From Tous-C4FEB sp044356555 (GTDB lineage: Bacteria; Verrucomicrobiota; Verrucomicrobiia; Opitutales; Opitutaceae): a stretch of DNA of 64,000 bases. Position numbers and translations under genes: made by a program. The notes under the pieces were generated by a model, which was given only the letters and a program-made list of their open reading frames with translations, made no database searches and had not been told where the DNA came from. The DNA lies in assembly GCA_044356555.1 (NCBI GenBank), contig JBIKWB010000020.1, positions 1 through 64,000 of the forward strand. The letters are read 5' to 3'. Below, one piece after another: positions 34,301 through 42,771 of this stretch (its first letter is position 1; every line of letters starts with the position of its first letter).

Positions 34301-35039
34301 GACCGAGGCGATCAACACGGCGGTGGGCTCCGCGGTCGATGACTACATCGCTGCCCGTATGCCGATTTGGACCACCCTCGAGGATCCGCGCTTCACCCGG
34401 ACCACGCAGACCATCAACGGCGTGACCACGGCGATTACGCCCAACAATTTGCCCGTCGGGCCCACCGGCAATCTGCTCTGGTGGAATATCCTCGGCACCC
34501 CGTTCAGCACGGTGGCTGGTTACAACGCCACCAACTCGGCCGCGACCAACTTTGCGTCGAACGTCGATGCGCCGATGGCCGTGTTCCGCGCTTTGATCGG
34601 ACGTCCTCGTCCCCAAGTCCGCAAATACTCCACCAAGTTTAATACCAAACTCAATCTGGCGAGTATCTCGGACCACCGGATCCTCAAGTCCATGAGCGTG
34701 GGCGGCTCGCTGCGTTGGAGCGACCAGGGGTCCATCGGTTTCTACGGCCTTGGCTATGATCCCGCCAAAGACCTCACCCTCCCGGCGAACCGGATCCTGC
34801 AACTCGATCCAAACCGGCCGATCTACTCGCCGTCCGAAACGTATGTGGACCTCTTCGTCAGCTACCGGACCAAGCTGTTCGGCGACCGAATCCGGGCGAA
34901 CTTCCAGCTCAACGTGAAGAACGTGCAGGAAAGCGGCGGCAGGTTGCAGGCAACCGGGGCATTTTTTGACGGCAGGGCCTCGACTTACCGCATCGTCGAT
35001 CCACGACAGTTTATCCTATCTGCCTCGTTCGATCTCTAG
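31368..35039 (+). CDS. TonB-dependent receptor with an N-terminal EF-hand loop
   Basis: 1223 residues. A signal peptide (cleavage near CVRAQ) is followed by a linker holding D48-A-N-R-N-G-R-L-D-P-E-E59, a canonical 12-residue EF-hand calcium loop. Then comes a TonB-box-like segment (ETLVLSPFEV, about residue 85), a plug domain (IEDLGQSITVMTKEQMIDF...RVRGIGNANIAF) and a 22-strand-type barrel ending in FILSASFDL. It would take up a large substrate such as an oligosaccharide or metal complex across the outer membrane, powered by TonB. It is followed by a strong terminator, so it is transcribed alone. Confidence 0.95.
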   Translation: MNLPQTTKLRLLRLIGMPVCLITLLAPCVRAQVAPVATADAGALARYDANRNGRLDPEEAAAMDAAQKSSAPVNVELAPRPAAEETLVLSPFEVISENKGYFSANSMSGTRMNSKIEDLGQSITVMTKEQMIDFAMLDINDVFDYMASTEGTGSYSQFDTDRTGAVVDQVSLNPNNANRVRGIGNANIAFNNIATTGRVPVDPLWMDSLELSRGPNANIFGLGNASGTVNQVPATANLTRDFSRVELRGDSYDGWRVSLDVNRRIMKNKLSVRASYANQHTGFIRKPAGEDARRLSFQVKFQPFKNTTLSASWYGYKNAAVRPNFTTPRDHFTDWRKAGRPGWNPVTGLITLGNGQVYGNGNVLGSTTPYTVAPTNFITGGPENRSIFQIGAPGQTPYWAMTRYTNATATNGTAVFATTDPFAASQTGIGLLTTGASETYTATQQPLYNSVARPISDRSIYDWNRINLAGNSKAWDDVDTYLAQLDQFILNTPKHTLAAQVTFLREDAKRLENQPMGPASVNSNVGQLQVDVNQVNLDGSPNPYFGRPYLRSNEPFLRDRPWLWETTRAQGVYRLDFSQDRGLSRWLGTQQILGYYEYKDQQNRQYTYRHSALGLDKAWQQKYAALNTPLGNRTQQSIPDPRYPIAPGNYARVNEQYYVGNTVGGGIEYAPSFFPEGVSVPYVWGPSSGAMIRDVSAIGFTPSPDAGGGGASVQTIIKTKGGVLQSTFLEGKLVATFGLREDAVFDHNAPLATLTRDLRAYDFVASNKWLPGWRQAKGKTESLSLVARPFRDLGFLKTAVNGGNGISRFMAEAVSSLSLTYNTSDNFIAQGPAFDLFLKPLPNQTGTSKDMGLWMTMLDGKLSVRYNRFNTKQLNLRNGDITTMAQRILRYEGLVASDAWNLRTQTTAWLNGLGTGGVATNEQIAAAIKMPVAQYNGLQAIVANNTYAAVMDAESKGDELEINFNPTKNWTVSASVTKTEAINTAVGSAVDDYIAARMPIWTTLEDPRFTRTTQTINGVTTAITPNNLPVGPTGNLLWWNILGTPFSTVAGYNATNSAATNFASNVDAPMAVFRALIGRPRPQVRKYSTKFNTKLNLASISDHRILKSMSVGGSLRWSDQGSIGFYGLGYDPAKDLTLPANRILQLDPNRPIYSPSETYVDLFVSYRTKLFGDRIRANFQLNVKNVQESGGRLQATGAFFDGRASTYRIVDPRQFILSASFDL

Positions 35040-35073
35040 CCGTCGACCGGCCGTTGCGCCACTGTCCTAACCT

Positions 35074-35107
35074 CGCCGTCACTCGAAAGAGCGACGGCGA
35101 TTTTTTT
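35074..35107 (+). terminator. Rho-independent terminator of the 1223-aa TonB receptor
   Basis: CGCCGTC-A-CTC, loop GAAA, GAG-C-GACGGCG, then A and seven Ts (to 35107). It is a 10-bp stem with one A/C mismatch, 35 bases after the stop codon. Confidence 0.92.
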
Positions 35108-35203
35108 GCCCATGCCGTCAACGCCGTCCGCTCATTCCGTCCCAAGCCCGCGGTGCGAGCGGCTTGATTGGCGCTGGGATAAATCGTTTGCTGCTCCCTG
35201 CCG

Positions 35204-37132
35204 ATGAAGCCCCCGCATCGCATCGCCCCGCTCCGTGCCGAAACCGATCCCGCGGCCGCCCCGACCTCCGGTCCGTGGCCGGCGGGAGTGATTTTTGCCC
35301 TCATCTTGGTGGGAACTCTCGCGGCGTATTTCCCGGCGCTGGGCGGTGATTTTTTGTGGGACGATGCCGGGCACGTCACGAGCCCCGCCTTGCAGTCGTG
35401 GTCCGGCCTCTGGCGGATCTGGTTCGAGGTCGGTGCGACGCAGCAGTATTATCCGCTCCTGCACACGGCGTTTTGGATCGAGCACCGGATCTGGGGCGAC
35501 TCCGTCGTCGGCTACCATCTCATCAACGTGCTGTGGCATTCGATGTCGGCGTGTCTGCTGGTTGTGATTCTGCGGAGCTTGACCGTGCCCGGCGCGGTGC
35601 TGGCGGGATTCGTCTTCGCGCTCCATCCGGTGTGCGTCGAATCGGTCGCTTGGATCGCGGAGCAGAAAAATACGCTCTCCACGCTATTCTACCTCGCGGC
35701 GGCCCTCGCGTGGTTGCGCTTCGAGGACGACCGGCGGCCGGCCCGCTACCTCGTGGCCAGCCTGTGGTTCGTGGCCGCGCTCCTGACGAAGACCGTGACC
35801 GCAACGCTGCCCGCCGCGTTGCTGGTCGTCGCGTGGTGGCGATGCGGGCGGCTGTCATGGCGCGAGGAGGTCCGTCCGCTGCTGCCTTGGTGGGTGCTTG
35901 GGGTAACCGCCGGCTTGGGTACCGCGTGGTTCGAGTCCGTGCAGATCGGGGCCGCCGGGGACGCGTTTGCGCTCGGCCCGGTGGAGCGGGGACTGCTGGC
36001 CGGCCGGGTCGTCTGGTTTTATCTCGGGAAGCTGCTCTGGCCGGCCGAGCTGATCTTTTTTTATCCCCGCTGGACGATCGACGCGTCCGCGTGGTGGCAA
36101 TGGTTCTTTCCTTTGGCGGCCTTGGTGCTCGTCGCCGGCTTGGCGGTGTGGTCTCGAAGGGACCGGGCGCCGCTCGCCGCGGTCCTGTTGTTTGGTGGCA
36201 CGCTCTTTCCGGTGCTCGGTTTTGTGAACGTCTATCCCTTCGTCTTCTCCTACGTGGCGGACCATTTTCAATACCTCGCCAGCTTGGGCATGATTGCGTT
36301 ACTAACAGCGGCTGCGACCCGCGGATTTGCCCTCTTGCGCTGGCCGCGATGGAGCGGGCCGACGGTGGCGGCCGTTGTGTTGACCACTCTCGGCGGACTC
36401 ACGTGGCGGCAGAGCGAAATGTATCGCGACGTCTTTGCACTCTACGAAACGACGCTGGCGCGCAATCCCGCGAGCTGGGTGGCGCACCTTAATCTCGGCA
36501 CGGCTTTGGACGAGGCGGGCGAAACGGAGCAGAGCGTGCATCACCTGCGGCGGGCGCTCGAGCTCAAGCCCGGGTTCCACCAGACCCTCAACAGCCTCGG
36601 CCATGGGTTGAACCGGTTGGGCCGGTCGGCCGAGGCGCTGCCGTTGCTTGAGCAGGCGGTGCGAATCGAGCCGCGCTTTGCGAGCGCGCACAACACCCTC
36701 GGGGTGGCTTTGATGGCGCTCGGCCGGATGGACGAGGGCATTGAAAAATTCGGCCGCGCGGTGCAACTCGATCCGTCGTTGATCATCGCGCGGGTGAATC
36801 TCGGCTGGGCGCTGGCCAACCGTGGCCGCTTTGCCGAGGCGATCGAACATTTCGAGCAGGTACGCCGGATGCGGCCGGACTCCGCGGATGCCGAGTTGAA
36901 ATGGGGTTTGACGCTGGCTTTGCAGCGCCGCCCTGAGGCCGCCTTGCCCCATCTCCGGCGGGCGATCGAACTTGAGCCCGAAAACCTGGGCATGCGTGAA
37001 GCCATGGGGCGGGTTCTGCTCGAGGCGGGGCGACGCACGGAGGCGATGGAGCAATTCGAGGCCCTCTTGCGTCTCAACCCGAACCAAACCGGTGCCCGCG
37101 AGGCGCTCGATCGCCTGCGAAGCCTTCGTTGA
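35204..37132 (+). CDS. TMTC-like membrane protein with TPR repeats
   Basis: 642 residues. About ten hydrophobic segments fill residues 25-400. The first outer loop has the WDDAGHV motif (residues about 52-58), as in GT-C-type glycosyltransferase-like TPR proteins of the TMTC family. The last 230 residues are at least six TPR units with a consistent 34-residue period (LNLGTALDEAGETEQSVHHLRRALELKP, LNSLGHGLNRLGRSAEALPLLEQAV and so on). By analogy it may mannosylate exported proteins, but this is not shown for bacterial members. No partner genes are visible. Confidence 0.82.
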   Translation: MKPPHRIAPLRAETDPAAAPTSGPWPAGVIFALILVGTLAAYFPALGGDFLWDDAGHVTSPALQSWSGLWRIWFEVGATQQYYPLLHTAFWIEHRIWGDSVVGYHLINVLWHSMSACLLVVILRSLTVPGAVLAGFVFALHPVCVESVAWIAEQKNTLSTLFYLAAALAWLRFEDDRRPARYLVASLWFVAALLTKTVTATLPAALLVVAWWRCGRLSWREEVRPLLPWWVLGVTAGLGTAWFESVQIGAAGDAFALGPVERGLLAGRVVWFYLGKLLWPAELIFFYPRWTIDASAWWQWFFPLAALVLVAGLAVWSRRDRAPLAAVLLFGGTLFPVLGFVNVYPFVFSYVADHFQYLASLGMIALLTAAATRGFALLRWPRWSGPTVAAVVLTTLGGLTWRQSEMYRDVFALYETTLARNPASWVAHLNLGTALDEAGETEQSVHHLRRALELKPGFHQTLNSLGHGLNRLGRSAEALPLLEQAVRIEPRFASAHNTLGVALMALGRMDEGIEKFGRAVQLDPSLIIARVNLGWALANRGRFAEAIEHFEQVRRMRPDSADAELKWGLTLALQRRPEAALPHLRRAIELEPENLGMREAMGRVLLEAGRRTEAMEQFEALLRLNPNQTGAREALDRLRSLR

Positions 37133-37216
37133 AGTCGCCACTGCCGTCGGCTCGCCCGTGGCCAAATTTGCGTGCAAGAAATTGACGAACCCGGAAAGGG
37201 CCGTTTGCTCCCGGAG

Positions 37217-37792
37217 ATGCCCTCGACCTCTTATCTCAAAGCCGGTCTATCGATCACCTGCGCAGCGGCGTTTTTCGGCGGGATGTGGTCGCTGCGGGCT
37301 GAGTCGGTTCCGGCGGCCCCAGCCCCGGCACCTGCGGCGGAGTTCGCGGTGATCACCCAACCCGAAATGGAGGACGGCTACTTGAAGATCGGTTTCGACC
37401 GACTGGCGGGTTTCAAGTTTGTCCCGCCCGAATTTGATCCGGCGGCCAACCCCAACGTGACCCCGCCGACGGGTAACGAGCAGATCCCGGACATCGTGAA
37501 GAGTTGGAACGGCAAGAAGGCAGTGGTCACGGGCTTCATGCTGCCGACCAAATTGGAAAAGGGAAAATGCACCGAGTTTTTGCTGATGATCAGCCAGATG
37601 GCCTGCTGCTTCGGTGCGACGCCCAACATCAACGATTGGATCGTGGTGCGGATTCCGCAGGGCGTGCCGGTGCTGATGGATGTGCCGGTGTCGTTCTACG
37701 GTGTGCTCAAGGTCGGCGCGACGTTTGAGAACGGCTACCTGACCGGCATCTACGAGCTCGAAGGCGAGCGAATGGGCGAAGTAAAAGGCTGA
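37217..37792 (+). CDS. DUF3299 family secreted protein
   Basis: 191 residues from the ATG at 37217. The N-terminal hydrophobic stretch (LSITCAAAFFGGMWSL) is signal-like. The C-terminal two thirds have the DUF3299 pattern: GKKAVVTGFMLPTKLEKGKCTEFLLM, then ISQMACCFGATPNINDWI, and GVLKVGATFENGYLTGIYELEGE. The C-C pair in the middle is conserved in the family, which is linked to copper or heme export in other bacteria; the function here is unknown. The frame opens at 37172. It overlaps nothing and follows the TPR gene by 84 bases. Confidence 0.88.
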   Translation: MPSTSYLKAGLSITCAAAFFGGMWSLRAESVPAAPAPAPAAEFAVITQPEMEDGYLKIGFDRLAGFKFVPPEFDPAANPNVTPPTGNEQIPDIVKSWNGKKAVVTGFMLPTKLEKGKCTEFLLMISQMACCFGATPNINDWIVVRIPQGVPVLMDVPVSFYGVLKVGATFENGYLTGIYELEGERMGEVKG

Positions 37793-37817
37793 TCCGGCGG
37801 ACGAGGATCGAAACGTG

Positions 37818-37866
37818 GCCCGGGCTTCTTGCCCGTGGTTTCGGAATACGGGCAAGATGCCCATGC
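37818..37866. repeat. Palindromic repeat (GGGCAAGATGCCC type)
   Basis: The arms 37818-37836 and 37848-37866 pair at 15 of 19 positions (GCCCGGGCTTCTTGCCCGT against ACGGGCAAGATGCCCATGC), with an 11-base loop. It lies between convergent genes. It has no T run. Confidence 0.7.
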
Positions 37867-37906
37867 CGCGACGGAATCGGGCGCGGCCTTTTCTTCCGAC
37901 ACCGGA

Positions 37907-38362
37907 TCAGCGCGAGATATCGCGCTGGGTGAGAATCTTGAAGCCGCGGTGGCCGAGGGCCTGACTGGCGGTGTCGGCGTCTTCGCAGCTGATCGCGAGG
38001 GCAGAGCGGCCCTCGGGACGTTTGATGAAACTGTAAACGTAGTGAATGTTGATCTCGGCTTCGAGCAGGGCGGATAGCACGCCCTTCAGTTCGGATTCGT
38101 CACCGATTTCGACGGCGAGGATCGCGCACTCGGTGTAGGGAAAATCGTTGTTCACCATCAGTTCGCGGGCCTTCGAAGGATCGTCGACGACCAACCGCAC
38201 GATCGTGCTGTCGGTAGAATCGAGCATCGTGATGGCCATGACGTGGACCTCGTTACTCTTCAGGACGGCGGTGAGTTCGTATAGGCGACCGACGCGGTTC
38301 TCGACGAAGACGGAGAACTGATGCACGGGATCGGTGGCGACGAGGATGCTGGAATCGGCCAT
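37907..38362 (-). CDS. ACT-domain protein
   Basis: About 151 residues from the ATG at 38362 (MADSSILVATDP). Two ACT folds are recognisable: VHQFSVFVENRVGRLYELTAVLKSNEVHVMAITML, and a second one with TECAILAVEIGDESELKGVLSALLEAEINIHYVYSFI. Such small proteins bind amino acids or similar ligands as sensors. It is convergent with the DUF3299 gene and divergent from the CDF transporter, whose start lies 97 bases away. The partner is not known. Confidence 0.9.
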   Translation of the reverse strand: MADSSILVATDPVHQFSVFVENRVGRLYELTAVLKSNEVHVMAITMLDSTDSTIVRLVVDDPSKARELMVNNDFPYTECAILAVEIGDESELKGVLSALLEAEINIHYVYSFIKRPEGRSALAISCEDADTASQALGHRGFKILTQRDISR

Positions 38363-38458
38363 GGTGACGGTGGGAAAACGCCGGAAATTGAGGCCGGCCC
38401 GGGGGCCGGTCAACTCGCGCGTTGAGATCGCGGGACGCTCTGCGATCGTGCTGTGGCT

Positions 38459-39367
38459 ATGTCCTCCGTTTTACCCCCGCACCATGCCGTCACCCAGCGC
38501 CGCGCCCGCGCGAGCGCGGCGTTGGTGCTGCGCGGGATCGTGCTGAATGCGACGCTCGCGGCGGTGAAGTTTGCCGGCGGGGTTTTCGGCCACACCTATG
38601 CGTTGATCGCGGACGGGGCCGAGTCGTTGATCGACATCCTTTCGTCGCTGTTGGTGTGGGCGGGGTTTCGCGTGGCGGCGCGGCCGCCGGATGCGAATCA
38701 CCCGTTTGGCCATGGCAAAGCCGAACCGTTGGCGGCGCTCGCGGTGGCGGTGTTCATTTTTGCGATCGCGGGCTGGATTGCCTGGAGCGCGATCCGGGAG
38801 ATTCTGACCCCGCACCAAGGGCCGCACTGGGCGACCTTGCCGCTGCTGGCGGGCGTGGTGGCGGTGAAGCTTTGGTTCTCGCGAAGGATGACGCGGGCGA
38901 GCGAGGAGGCGGGCAGCACGGGACTCCAAGTCGAGGCGCTCCACCATTATTCGGACGCGATTACCTCGGCGGCGGCGTTTGTCGGGATCGGGATCGCGGT
39001 GTGGGGTGGGCCGGGCTACGAGACGGCGGATGATTGGGCGGCGCTGCTGGCCTGCGCGGTGATCCTTTTCAACGGTGTGCTGATGTTCAACCGGGCGCTC
39101 GCCGACGTGATGGACACGGCGGTTTCGGCGGCGTTTGAAAACGAAGTGCGCACGGTCGCGCTCGGGGTGCCGGGCGTCGCCGCGCTCGATAAATGCCGGG
39201 TTCGCAAGAGCGGGCTGAGCCATCTCGTGGATATCCAGGTGCGGGTGGACGGTGAACTCTCGGTGCGGGCCGGACACGACATCGCCCACGCGGTAAAGGA
39301 TGCGCTGCTCGCCTCGGCGCCGCACGCGATCAGCGATGTGTCTGTCCATATCGAGCCCGTTAAGTGA
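38459..39367 (+). CDS. Cation diffusion facilitator (CDF) metal transporter
   Basis: 302 residues (start ATG at 38459; a GTG at 38453 is possible). The family's first metal site is ALIADGAESLIDI in the second membrane segment, and the second is in EALHHYSDAITSAAAFVG (H and D ligands). Six membrane spans are followed by a cytoplasmic C-terminal domain (EVRTVALGVPGVAALDKCRVRKSG...AGHDIAHAVKDALL). It would export Zn, Co, Fe or Mn in exchange for protons. Metal specificity is not readable. Confidence 0.94.
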   Translation: MSSVLPPHHAVTQRRARASAALVLRGIVLNATLAAVKFAGGVFGHTYALIADGAESLIDILSSLLVWAGFRVAARPPDANHPFGHGKAEPLAALAVAVFIFAIAGWIAWSAIREILTPHQGPHWATLPLLAGVVAVKLWFSRRMTRASEEAGSTGLQVEALHHYSDAITSAAAFVGIGIAVWGGPGYETADDWAALLACAVILFNGVLMFNRALADVMDTAVSAAFENEVRTVALGVPGVAALDKCRVRKSGLSHLVDIQVRVDGELSVRAGHDIAHAVKDALLASAPHAISDVSVHIEPVK

Positions 39368-39472
39368 ACGGCGGCGAACGGTCGCGGGACGGTTTGAATC
39401 AGTGGTGGAAATTTCCAAGAACCGGCCCTTTACTCGTTCGCTTCCGCCGGCTGTTTTCTTCCTCTTTTCCCT

Positions 39473-42400
39473 ATGAATCCGTCTTGTTCTTGGCTCTCGG
39501 TCACAACCTTGTCTTTGGTCGGGTTGCTCGTTGTCGATAGCCGCGCCCAAACCGCACCGGCGCCATCGCCGACGAGCGAGACGGTTAAACTCGAAGCCTT
39601 CACCGTCACCGGTTCGAATATCCGCCGCATCGACCAAGAGGCCACGCTGCCGGTTTCCGTGCTCGATTTCGACGACCTCGACGTTCGCGCCGCGCCCACG
39701 GCGGCCGAGCTGCTCCAGCTCTTGCCGAACGGGGGCGTCCTCTCGCTCTCCGAGACCAACGTCCTCGGGGCCGACGCCCGCGGTGACAACACCTCGCTCA
39801 ATCTCCGTGGCATTGGTTCGGGCAACACGCTCGTGCTCGTCAACGGCCGCCGGCTCGCGCCGCACCCGATTAGCCAAGCTGAGGGCGGTGTGCCCTCGCT
39901 CGCGGTCAACGTGAACCAGCTTCCCACCGCCGCGATCCAGCGCGTCGAAGTGCTGCGTGACGGCGCTTCTGCGATCTACGGCGCCGATGCCGCCGCCGGC
40001 GTGGTAAACACGATTCTGCGGCGCGACTACGACGGCTACGATGTGTCCCTGCGCGGCAGTCTCACCTCCCGCGGCGGCGCCGAGGACTGGCGTGCGACCG
40101 TGAGCGGCGGCGAACTTTTCAACGGCGGCAAGACCAGTCTGATCGCGATGATCGACGTCTATCACCGCGAGCTCCTCGGCACGCGCGACCGCAAGTTCTC
40201 CCGTGATTCCGACGTTCGCCGCGTGCGCGACGTGAAGGAGCCCTGGAGCACCACCGACACCGATTTCGACAACCGCTCCACGTCGTCGTTGTTCGGCAAT
40301 TTCGTGCGCGGTGCGTTTGATGCCTCGGGCAACTTCGTCGGCGCGCGCCCCGTCGGCAATGCGGGCATCAGCACTTCGACCACGCCTTCGACGGCGCTCA
40401 CCACCTCGACGGCCGGCGCGTTTTTCATGGTGCCGTTGGCGAGCGGAGGCGTGGGCACCCGCCAGACGACGCCCTCTCGCGCGGTCACCAGCGTCGAGCG
40501 CGATTACTACTACAATCTGAACGAACACCGCGTCATTCTCCCGCAGACCGATCGGCTCAACCTCTACACCGCGCTTAACCACACGTTCAGCAACCGCCTC
40601 GCGGCTTTCGGCGAGGTCGCCTACTACCGCGCCGATTCGACCAACAACCGCGATCCGGCCGGAGTCGACGGCACCGACGATGTGAACATCTACGTCGGCG
40701 CGAACAATCCCTACAATCCCTTCGGCTCGCGCTTCTACAGCCCCACGGGTGCACCGAATGCCGACGGCACGGCCCGCGTCACGGGCAACCCGTCCGATGT
40801 GCTGATCGCGGGCGGCACGGGCGTTCGCCCACGCGAGTTCAAGGCCAAGGAAATCAACGTCCTTTCCCAATCGATCCGCACCGTCGGCGGCCTGCGCGGG
40901 TCGACCTTTGCCGATTTCGAGTGGGAGTCGGCCGTGCTCTATTCCCGCGCTTGGACGCGCGACGAAGAGCTCAACAACATCCGCCACAGCCGGCTCCAGT
41001 CCGCGTTGCTCCGATCCGATGCCACCGCGTTTAACCCCTTCGGTTACACCTTCCGCAATGTGGGAGGCGTCATCCAAGTCGATCAGCCTTACACCAATCC
41101 GGCCACCGTGGTGGATCCGCTCACCGATGTTTTTATCCGCGAAGGCCGCACCGAGCTCGCCACGTGGGATGCGAAGATCAACGGCACGCTCTTCGATTTC
41201 TTCGGCGGCCGCGTCGGCAGCGCCAGCGGGGTCGAATACCGCTGGGAATCCTACAAAGACTGGCGTCCCGCGTTTGCCGGTCTGAATCCCGCCGGCGACC
41301 CGACGCCGAATTTGCCCCGGGGCACCGATAACGACTACATCGGCCTCAGTCCCAATTTGAATCTCTACTCCGAGCGCGATGTCATCTCCGGCTACACGGA
41401 GGTGCTGGTCCCGTTCTTCGGCAAAAAAAACCGCCTGCCTCTGCTCCACACCGTCGAGCTCTCGCTGGCCGGCCGCTATGAAAAATTCTCGGACTTCGGC
41501 GATGCGTTTAAGCCCAAATACGGCGTCGCTTGGCGGCCTGCGGGCAACGTCCTGTTCCGCGGCTCCTACAACGAATCCTTCCGTGCGCCGAATCTGGTCC
41601 AGACAAATACCTCGCCGCTCCAACGCTCGGTGACCGGCGTCTCCGATCCTTACCGCAGTGAAGTCACGAGCCTGATCACCGACGGTTCGACCAATCGCAC
41701 CGTGTTCCGCCAAGGCAACGCGTCGCTCAAACCGGAGGAGGCGGACACGACGACGTTCGGCGTCGCGATCGAAGTGCCCCGGATCAAGGGCCTGACGTTC
41801 ACCATCGACTGGTGGCGCATCAACCAGAACAAGGTCATCGATAACCTCGGCGCCGGCGGAACCCTCCTCCGTGACGAGCAACTCCTCGATGCCTACACGC
41901 AGGCGCAGATCGCCGGCGGTACTCAGGCCAACGCCGTGAACACGAACTCCGGCACGGCCGGTTATCGTGGCAGTTCCAAAGTTTCCCGTGCGCCCGTGAC
42001 GGACGAGGATCGGGCTGCCTACGCTCTGTTCAATTCAACCCGCCCGCCCTCCGCTCAGCGCGCTCCGGTCGGCAGGGTGCTCTCGGTGGTTGACGACTAT
42101 CTCAATCTCGCCGGCCGCGATCTCGAAGGCTTCGACATGGCCGTCTCCTACCGCCTGCCGAAGCTGCCGTTTGGCCAGTTCACGGTCAAAGGCGAGGCGA
42201 CCTACAACCGCAAATTCGACGAGAAGCTCGACGAGTTCTCCGAAGTCGAAACCGTGCTCCGGGAAGACGGCCGGGCCGAGTGGCGCGGCAACGCCAGCGT
42301 GACGTGGCGCCAAGGCAACTGGAGCGCCGGTTGGTTCGGCGAGTATTACGGCGGTTCGATGGATGTGGGCGGCGCCACGACGGCGGCCATTTATGAACAA

Positions 42401-42673
42401 CTCGGACGCCCCGGCTACATCAAGGTCTTCAACGATATCGGTGGCGTGGTGCGCTACCGCTGGTGGATCGAAGACGTCATCCAGCAAAACGTCTACCTGC
42501 AGCACCGGTTCGGCAAAAAGCAGAACTTCCTCCGCGACGTGACCGCCCGCTTTGGCGTGACGAACCTCATGGACACCGAGCCCCCGATTGCCGACGAATC
42601 CCGCGGCTATCAGGGCGGCACGGTGAGCGCCAAGGGCCGCACCTTCTACTTGGAGATTTCGAAGAAACTCTAG
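39473..42673 (+). CDS. TonB-dependent receptor, first of a tandem pair
   Basis: 1066 residues. A signal peptide (WLSVTTLSLVGLLVVDSRAQ) is followed by a TonB-box-like segment (VKLEAFTVTGSNIRRIDQE), the plug (TAAELLQLLPNGG...NLRGIGSGNTLVLVNGRRLAPHP...VEVLRDGASAIYG) and a barrel ending in FYLEISKKL. GSGNTLVLVNGRR and RVEVLRDGASAIYG are typical of vitamin B12/oligosaccharide-type receptors. It shares plug, strand and C-terminal sequence with the next gene, so both arose by duplication. It imports an unknown substrate. Confidence 0.95.
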   Translation: MNPSCSWLSVTTLSLVGLLVVDSRAQTAPAPSPTSETVKLEAFTVTGSNIRRIDQEATLPVSVLDFDDLDVRAAPTAAELLQLLPNGGVLSLSETNVLGADARGDNTSLNLRGIGSGNTLVLVNGRRLAPHPISQAEGGVPSLAVNVNQLPTAAIQRVEVLRDGASAIYGADAAAGVVNTILRRDYDGYDVSLRGSLTSRGGAEDWRATVSGGELFNGGKTSLIAMIDVYHRELLGTRDRKFSRDSDVRRVRDVKEPWSTTDTDFDNRSTSSLFGNFVRGAFDASGNFVGARPVGNAGISTSTTPSTALTTSTAGAFFMVPLASGGVGTRQTTPSRAVTSVERDYYYNLNEHRVILPQTDRLNLYTALNHTFSNRLAAFGEVAYYRADSTNNRDPAGVDGTDDVNIYVGANNPYNPFGSRFYSPTGAPNADGTARVTGNPSDVLIAGGTGVRPREFKAKEINVLSQSIRTVGGLRGSTFADFEWESAVLYSRAWTRDEELNNIRHSRLQSALLRSDATAFNPFGYTFRNVGGVIQVDQPYTNPATVVDPLTDVFIREGRTELATWDAKINGTLFDFFGGRVGSASGVEYRWESYKDWRPAFAGLNPAGDPTPNLPRGTDNDYIGLSPNLNLYSERDVISGYTEVLVPFFGKKNRLPLLHTVELSLAGRYEKFSDFGDAFKPKYGVAWRPAGNVLFRGSYNESFRAPNLVQTNTSPLQRSVTGVSDPYRSEVTSLITDGSTNRTVFRQGNASLKPEEADTTTFGVAIEVPRIKGLTFTIDWWRINQNKVIDNLGAGGTLLRDEQLLDAYTQAQIAGGTQANAVNTNSGTAGYRGSSKVSRAPVTDEDRAAYALFNSTRPPSAQRAPVGRVLSVVDDYLNLAGRDLEGFDMAVSYRLPKLPFGQFTVKGEATYNRKFDEKLDEFSEVETVLREDGRAEWRGNASVTWRQGNWSAGWFGEYYGGSMDVGGATTAAIYEQLGRPGYIKVFNDIGGVVRYRWWIEDVIQQNVYLQHRFGKKQNFLRDVTARFGVTNLMDTEPPIADESRGYQGGTVSAKGRTFYLEISKKL

Positions 42674-42771
42674 TTAGCCTGCAATCGCGGCGCTCGCCCC
42701 CGGGTTGCCTTTCTTTGATTTCATCCCTTGTTTTTTTTGAACCTGACCTGCCAACAAACCGAACCATCCCT

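Noticed and set aside
38471..41881. 1136-residue minus-strand frame
   Set aside because: Antisense shadow of the CDF and TonB-receptor genes caused by high GC; it contains no protein-like motifs.
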